Assembly (NCBI RefSeq): GCF_900104155.1
Contig: NZ_FMYB01000035.1
Location: 1-46,046 of the forward strand
Source of the DNA: Butyrivibrio sp. INlla16
GTDB taxonomy: Bacteria; Bacillota; Clostridia; Lachnospirales; Lachnospiraceae
Direction: 5' to 3'
Length of the DNA stretch: 46,046 bases
Positions 41,897-46,046 of this stretch are shown here, piece after piece; within the stretch, counting starts at the first letter, position 1, and each line of letters starts with the position of its first letter. Both the position numbers and the translations under genes were made by a program. The notes under the pieces are model-generated. The model did not search any database and was not told where the DNA came from. It saw nothing but the letters and a program-made list of their open reading frames with translations.

Positions 41897-42056
41897 TTTT
41901 ATAAAATACACCCACATAATCCTTCAGATATTTTTCCACATCATCCCAATCAATTGACCGTTTTCCTTTAAAAATAATGTCATTTATCATGACAATATTG
42001 TTTCCATCTGCATCCTTTATTACAGACACATTTCTTCCCTGGTTCCCTTTTTCCAT
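41850..42056 (-). pseudogene. truncated gene, N-terminal 68 residues only
   Basis: VSVIKDADGNNIVMINDIIF and GKRSIDWDDVEKYLKDYVGVFYKNAETNNVVYFGKAW match, from memory, the start of a clostridial family of ~150-170 residues whose conserved part continues past the GK-like position (phage- and toxin-associated nuclease-like proteins). Here the frame stops after 68 residues and a foreign frame follows. AGGAG precedes the ATG by three bases. It could still be expressed as a small protein, but I read it as a remnant. Confidence 0.45.
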
Positions 42057-42062
42057 ATACTC

Positions 42063-42266
42063 CTATCTGCCTGCTTCTTCCTGCATCTTTTTCAATTCCT
42101 CATAGTATGCCTTATACCTATATGCAGTCCTGCGGCTGTTTGTGCCTTTAGCCACAATCTCCATAATTGTCATGCCATTTTCATATTGAACCGCAAAGTC
42201 GTTATATGATTTCATCCAATGTTCATCATGCTTCTGTCTGCCGGCAAACTTTTTGTTCTTATAATA
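42063..42266 (-). pseudogene. open frame without start signal, likely gene remnant
   Basis: 67 codons open from a stop at 42267; contains FAGRQKHDEHWMKSYNDFAV and GMTIMEIVAKGTNSRRTAYR, then YKAYYEELKKMQEEAGR. The helical, basic MEIVAKGTNSRRTAYRYK part resembles a helix-turn-helix. The only ATG (42215) has no ribosome binding site. It ends six bases before the next ATG, as in an operon, so it was probably once the upstream partner of the truncated gene at 41850-42056. Confidence 0.35.
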
Positions 42267-42342
42267 TCATGCTAAATCTTGTATCTCTACGGTTAGTAGA
42301 GCACAATGTAGCGCCAGGGTATAGTCACTTTCCTTTGCGTAG

Positions 42343-42385
42343 GGTTACAATGATAATGTATCTGCTTTACGCTATAGTTGTAACC
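42343..42385 (+). promoter_or_regulatory. promoter with flanking dyad for the XRE-membrane regulator
   Basis: ATGATA (42350-42355), 17-nt spacer, TATAGT (42373-42378). A perfect 8-bp inverted repeat GGTTACAA (42343-42350) / TTGTAACC (42378-42385) brackets it, and GCGTA (42337-42341) / TACGC (42368-42372) forms a second, overlapping dyad. The position suggests autoregulation by the gene product. Confidence 0.6.
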
Positions 42386-42410
42386 AAAAACCTGTGGATA
42401 GGAGGCATTT

Positions 42411-43172
42411 ATGCTAGATCAGACGAAAACCGGAATGTTCATATGCGATTTACGGAAAGAAAAAGGTCTTACCCAGAAACAACTTGCTGATGAAATTGGC
42501 GTTAGCGACAAAACGGTTTCAAAATGGGAAAATGGCCGCGGAATGCCCGACACTTCAATCATGCCTGATTTGTGCAGAGTTCTGGAGATAAATATCAACG
42601 AACTATTATCCGGCGAGCACCTGACCACAGAGAATTATAACGGAAAGGCGGAAGACAATATGGTACAGCTTATTAAAGACAATGAAAATGAAAAGAAAAA
42701 GGAAAAAGGCCGAGTTATCGGGACTGTTATAGGGCTCATTCTTCTGGTAATGTTTCTATATATTATAGTCATAATATCAGGCGGTGTCGGTCAGGTGATA
42801 TGGTTTATTGATGCACCTTCTCTGTTTGCTGTTCTTGGGATTCAGCTTATAGGTCTTGCGGCATCAGGACAGTTTTACAATTTCTTCAGAGGCATTAAAC
42901 TTACATTCGCACACAAGTCAGTTTCTTCGGAAGAACTTCCGGCATTGGGACAAAGATCTGCAGATGCTATAGGATTGGGAATAAAGATTACAATTCTTGC
43001 AGGCGCAATCTCCAGTCTCATTGGTTTTGTGCTTACTATGCAGAATCTCTCCCAACCTGAAACCATAGGCCCCACTTTGGCAGTATGTGTATTGACGCTG
43101 TTTTATGCTTGTCTTATTGCACTATTTTTGTATGTGATCAAAGGACGCCTACATAGATTATGTGAAAACTGA
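42411..43172 (+). CDS. XRE-family regulator with C-terminal membrane domain
   Basis: A 253-aa protein: N-terminal HTH (FICDLRKEKGLTQKQLADEI, VSDKTVSKWENGRGMPDTSIMPDLCRVL; residues 9-65), a charged linker (~75-98, EKKKEKGR), and four hydrophobic segments (GTVIGLILLVMFLYIIVIIS; LFAVLGIQLIGLAASG; IKITILAGAISSLIGFVL; LAVCVLTLFYACLIALFLYV). Such HTH-membrane proteins probably sense at the membrane; target genes are unknown. AGGAGG precedes the ATG. It is ended by a strong terminator at 43188-43225. Confidence 0.85.
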   Translation: MLDQTKTGMFICDLRKEKGLTQKQLADEIGVSDKTVSKWENGRGMPDTSIMPDLCRVLEININELLSGEHLTTENYNGKAEDNMVQLIKDNENEKKKEKGRVIGTVIGLILLVMFLYIIVIISGGVGQVIWFIDAPSLFAVLGIQLIGLAASGQFYNFFRGIKLTFAHKSVSSEELPALGQRSADAIGLGIKITILAGAISSLIGFVLTMQNLSQPETIGPTLAVCVLTLFYACLIALFLYVIKGRLHRLCEN

Positions 43173-43187
43173 TCCAAATAAAGTATC

Positions 43188-43225
43188 AAAAAGTCCGTTT
43201 CATTTTCGCTTGAAACGGACTTTTT
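43188..43225. terminator. bidirectional Rho-independent terminator
   Basis: 15-bp stem AAAAAGTCCGTTTCA / TGAAACGGACTTTTT (43188-43202 with 43211-43225), 8-nt loop, T-runs on both sides. It serves the plus-strand XRE gene and the minus-strand deacetylase fragment. Confidence 0.93.
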
Positions 43226-43230
43226 TGCTT

Positions 43231-43659
43231 TTACTTAAATTCCGGTGCCACAAATTCAACGCCTTTCATAAGGCATTCATCCATCGTAAAGCCACTGTCA
43301 GGTCTGATATTGTACTCTGCAAAATCATAAGTCCAAAGTGTATCTATATCCTTATCAAGCTCGCTTTCTTTCCACCATGAATAAGGAATGTTCGTATCAT
43401 CAACTTTGTCAAATCCTTGCTGAGCTAAATATTTTTGGAGTAGTTCTTTGTTCTCTCCACCTTTATCTCCGTATGGAAATCGAAATGGTCTGTATTTCCT
43501 CTGAACTCCGGCTTCTTTATATAATTCATCCAATACCCTCTCGCACTCTTCAATTTCCTTAACTCCTTCATTAAAAGAAATCTCCGAGAAATGCGGATGA
43601 GTATAACTGTGATTCCCGACAATAACACAGTCAACATATAATATGTGCGGCGTTTATCA
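43231..43659 (-). pseudogene. 5'-truncated polysaccharide deacetylase
   Basis: The open frame from the stop at ~43660 reads TPHILYVDCVIVGNHSYTHP then HFSEISFNEGVKEIEECERV, then KYRPFRFPYGDKGGENK and SWWKESELDKDIDTLWTYDF. These are the second half of a NodB domain (HSYTH metal site, RFPYG). The first part with the catalytic TFDDG and any start codon is missing, and the remaining upstream bases run into the end of the neighbouring gene. The 100-residue ORF starting at 43533 is an internal ATG. A deletion joined the fragment here. Confidence 0.8.
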
Positions 43660-43670
43660 CAACGTTAGAC

Positions 43671-44822
43671 TTATTTTTCAAATTCAGAAAATACATCTTC
43701 TTTACTCCAGCTTCGAAGTTGGCCAAGCATAAACTGTAATTTACTGTCTATCCACTCTCTGGTATAAATTTCCATATTGCGAGCGGCGGCATTGCCATAA
43801 ATGCGCACTACTTCTTTTGGTTCCTTCTTATTTATCTCAGAACAGAATTCAACATATTCATCAATTTTCCCTAATAGCTTCTTCCATTCCTCGGCAGCTT
43901 TCCCCGGCATATCATTCCTCAAATATGCTGCAACTAAAAACTTATAGGTATCTCGATAATATCCCTGACAATGCGCTTTCATCTTTTCATTTTCCATAAA
44001 TTTGTCCATGATGGATAATCCCCAAAAACATTTTTCCTCGACTTCATTTAATGGACTGACCCACATCATACTTTCAGCAGTATATAAAATCTGCTTGTTT
44101 AAAGCTCTTATGAAGTTTTGATAATTGTCACGGATTTGTCCCTTCCAATTCTCCCTGCCTTCTTCCGTGTCAATGCTTATAAAGTATGGTAGAAGCGTTT
44201 CCTTAAGCATATTGTTGCTGATAGAAGGAAGGGCTTCAACATGCTGCATGCCCTTTTCCCATTCACCTGAGTGCCAGCAAAGCCATGCAAGTGAAAAGTG
44301 GCATTTATCCACAAGCGCCTTATCTCCTGAGTATCGAATAACCTGCATCGCTCTGTTTTCAGTTCTCCTAATAAGCTGTTTCCATTCCTTACCATCATTC
44401 TCCATAAGCCCGGAGTACTAAGAATTATTTGGATTTACATAGCGGCTCATATGCCCAACAGCCTGAACAAAGCTAGTCATAATACCATAATTAAATATAT
44501 TCTCTTCGCACTGTTGATCCAAATATTGAACTGCATTTAAAGCTCCCTGAGACTGTTCTCCACTATCTCGAAGAGTATTAGCTTTCTGCTCCACTTCCTC
44601 TGCGAAATTCACATCATAGATCTCAGTATTAAATCCAAACAATGCATCTGTTGATACGTTTAAAGCCTGTGCCAACGGAACTATCTGAGTAACATCAGGA
44701 AGCCCTGACCCGCTCTCCCATTTGCTAACGGCCTGGCTTGTAATGCAAAGAATACCTGCCAGTTCTTCCTGCGTATATCCTAAATCATGACGATATTTTT
44801 TTATATTGTTTCCTAACGACAT
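43671..44822 (-). pseudogene. XRE regulator with helical repeat domain, split by an in-frame TAG
   Basis: The first part (44822-44418) encodes an HTH domain, SLGNNIKKYRHDLGYTQEEL then AGILCITSQAVSKWESGSGLP, and DALFGFN, ending SRYVNPNNS with TAG at 44420-44418. The very same frame goes on at once with YSGLMENDGKEWKQLIRRTE and a long helical domain to 43671 (FSLAWLCWHSGEWEKGMQHVEAL is TPR-like). Full-length members of this clostridial family have exactly this two-part layout at ~380 residues; the sum here is 383 sense codons plus the TAG. The ATG at 44405 has no ribosome binding site. Either a nonsense mutation, a sequencing error, or amber readthrough. Start: ATG 44822, AGAGG nine bases upstream. 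Confidence 0.8.
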
Positions 44823-44965
44823 ATGCATTTACCTCTTTTCAGTTTTTTTCAATAGATGCATCTTTGATAACTTCAATTTAGCAGAAACCAAAGAGGATTC
44901 CTAACAACTTGTTCTCGGAGAAAATACAACTTAGCGTTGAATCAGAATGTTTTACTGTTATGTAT

Positions 44966-45724
44966 TTATAATATGGCAGCATGTATAAGTTCTTTAACTG
45001 TCCCATCCCTTAAAACAAAATTTGATGTTTCATAGGTTACTATCAATCTGTCTCCGGGAATTATTCCATTAGCAATATATGAATCTATTTTTCTAATAGC
45101 TTTATCTGCATAATCGGGATCATCCATTCTCCCATCATGTTCCCAGTATACTTCTTTCCTGGTTCTTTTACTAAGCAATGTAAAATCCGGATATATGGTA
45201 CCATATCCTTTCAGTAACAGTGGACACTCATATTTATACTCAATTCCCATATCATAAAATGTATCCGCCAAAATTTTCTCTGATTTTGATCGTACTCGTT
45301 CTCCTTTTTTGCTAAGTATCACCGGAGCCCCTTCAGCAAATCCTTTCCCTTGATATGGAACCTCCTTCCACTTCTGAATTCTCTGCTCGAATGGGGTTTC
45401 AACAGGTTCTACCATGTTTTTCCTTATATCACTTTGTGAATTGTATATCTCCAGTAGTTCATCGTCTTTATATTCATTGCAAATGTTTTCCAGTTGCTTA
45501 AGTCTTCGGTCAACAATTCTTTTAATTCTCTTGTCATATGCTTTCTGCGCAAGAGGCTTTACTATATTGCTATTTTCTCGCCTTATGTACTCCCCCTGCC
45601 TTTTACACTTTTCATTCTTGCCTGTACAAAGCATATACTGCGGTCTCTTTCCGCAATTTGTAATTCTTAGAGTTCCTTCCGGTGCTGAAGATAACCTATC
45701 TTCTACACATTTCTTTATCTTCAT
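44966..45724 (-). CDS. uncharacterised protein with PD-(D/E)XK nuclease-like core
   Basis: A 252-aa soluble protein. The N-terminal third is basic and helical (KRQGEYIRRENSNIVKPLAQ, KAYDKRIKRIVDRRLKQLEN). The C-terminal part looks like a PD-(D/E)XK fold: RVRSKSEKILADTFYDMGIE (helix Glu), YPDFTLLSKRTRKEVYWEHD (Pro-Asp ... Glu-x-His/Asp), and YADKAIRKIDSYIANGIIPG. No specificity domain or methyltransferase partner lies nearby. Similar proteins occur, from memory, as orphans in Clostridia. Ribosome binding site GGAGG is ~14 bases before the ATG, longer than usual. Confidence 0.55.
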   Translation of the reverse strand: MKIKKCVEDRLSSAPEGTLRITNCGKRPQYMLCTGKNEKCKRQGEYIRRENSNIVKPLAQKAYDKRIKRIVDRRLKQLENICNEYKDDELLEIYNSQSDIRKNMVEPVETPFEQRIQKWKEVPYQGKGFAEGAPVILSKKGERVRSKSEKILADTFYDMGIEYKYECPLLLKGYGTIYPDFTLLSKRTRKEVYWEHDGRMDDPDYADKAIRKIDSYIANGIIPGDRLIVTYETSNFVLRDGTVKELIHAAIL

Positions 45725-45857
45725 TAACCGTTTTTGTTCCTCCTTTAGTAACCCTAAAGTCGTAAATTAGATACTCAAAACGATTATTTACTCATTTTTA
45801 TTGCTTGGCCATATGGCGCAAATCCTTGAAAATACTGACATTTAAGCGCTTTTTGTA

Positions 45858-45904
45858 TTGACTTTTATTTGAGTATATATTATAATAAATATATACTCAA
45901 ATAA
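45858..45904 (+). promoter_or_regulatory. strong promoter whose -10 lies in the loop of a perfect inverted repeat
   Basis: TTGACT (45858-45863), 17-nt spacer, TATAAT (45881-45886). The 16-bp arms TTATTTGAGTATATAT (45865-45880) and ATATATACTCAAATAA (45889-45904) are exact inverted copies with the 8-nt loop TATAATAA, so the -10 box is the centre of the dyad. A further half-site ATACTCAAA lies near 45764. A dimeric repressor bound here would block the promoter. Confidence 0.85.
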
Positions 45905-45916
45905 GGAGAGTGCCTT

Positions 45917-46046
45917 ATGCCAGCAAAACCATCAGGAGAGATCAAAACAAAAATAGTACGTCAGCCTCAGAAGAACGGTGATATCTACATTCTGGAGAGG
46001 CAAACCATCTATGATCCCGACAAAAAATACAACAAAGTACTAAGCA
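45917..46046 (+). CDS. transposase-like protein, N-terminus only (cut by window edge)
   Basis: 43 codons: MPAKPSGEIKTKIVRQPQKN then GDIYILERQTIYDPDKKYNK and VLS. The N-terminus recalls IS1634/IS4-type transposases of Lachnospiraceae (recollection only). AAGGAG lies seven bases before the ATG. Controlled by the dyad promoter directly upstream. It shows only faint likeness (K-x-GDxYxLxRxT) to the frameshifted gene at the left edge. Confidence 0.55.
   Translation, partial: MPAKPSGEIKTKIVRQPQKNGDIYILERQTIYDPDKKYNKVLS

Overview
The window reads as a chromosome segment of a Gram-positive anaerobic clostridium, most likely a Lachnospiraceae member (Butyrivibrio / Pseudobutyrivibrio / Lachnospira relatives). 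The basis is PolC-type replicase, the Firmicute nusA-infB and pyrH-polC operon orders, AGGAGG-type ribosome binding sites, ferredoxin-like anaerobe proteins, an ECF folate transporter with a tetrahydrofolate riboswitch, and moderate GC. The genus is inference; no 16S gene is present.

Layout. 1-548: frameshifted transposase-like gene cut by the left edge, then a terminator hairpin. 597-9298 (minus): translation/transcription operon rimP-nusA-rnpM(ylxR)-ylxQ-infB-rbfA-nrnA-truB-ribF, with a hairpin-rich intergenic repeat between infB and rbfA. 9350-10265: folate ECF transporter gene with its own promoter, THF riboswitch and terminator. 10271-12162: xylulokinase and, on plus, a solitary tRNA-Glu with terminator. 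12167-14328: AlkZ-related protein, inositol monophosphatase and a degenerate GGDEF protein. 14329-17468: a GH20 hexosaminidase gene divergent from an acyltransferase-like gene; the roughly 600 bp between them carry six 53-bp tandem units, each with an inverted pair of TACCAAGA / TCTTGGTA boxes. I consider this array the most unusual signal in the window.

17590-30463 (minus): envelope/isoprenoid/replication operon: polysaccharide deacetylase, bactofilin, pyrH, frr, uppS, cdsA, dxr, rseP, ispG, polC. The first two genes replace the usual rpsB-tsf neighbours and link cell-wall modification and a cytoskeletal polymer to undecaprenyl and phospholipid precursor synthesis. A secreted protein gene diverges from it. 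31452-34654: truA, thrH and a PAS-GGDEF-EAL protein. 34770-36634: glutathione peroxidase and an Fe-S aldo/keto reductase behind a near-perfect promoter with a palindrome in its spacer. 36653-41793: a run of rhomboid, aminoglycoside-kinase-like, nucleotidyltransferase, methyltransferase, DUF362 ferredoxin and AlkD-like genes.

41798-46046 is accessory and partly decayed: gene fragments, an XRE-membrane regulator with an operator-like promoter, a 5'-truncated deacetylase, an XRE/TPR-like gene split by an in-frame TAG, an orphan PD-(D/E)XK-like nuclease, and a transposase-like gene starting at the right edge whose -10 box sits in the loop of a perfect 16-bp inverted repeat.

All functions are read from sequence motifs and recollection of families; no searches were run.
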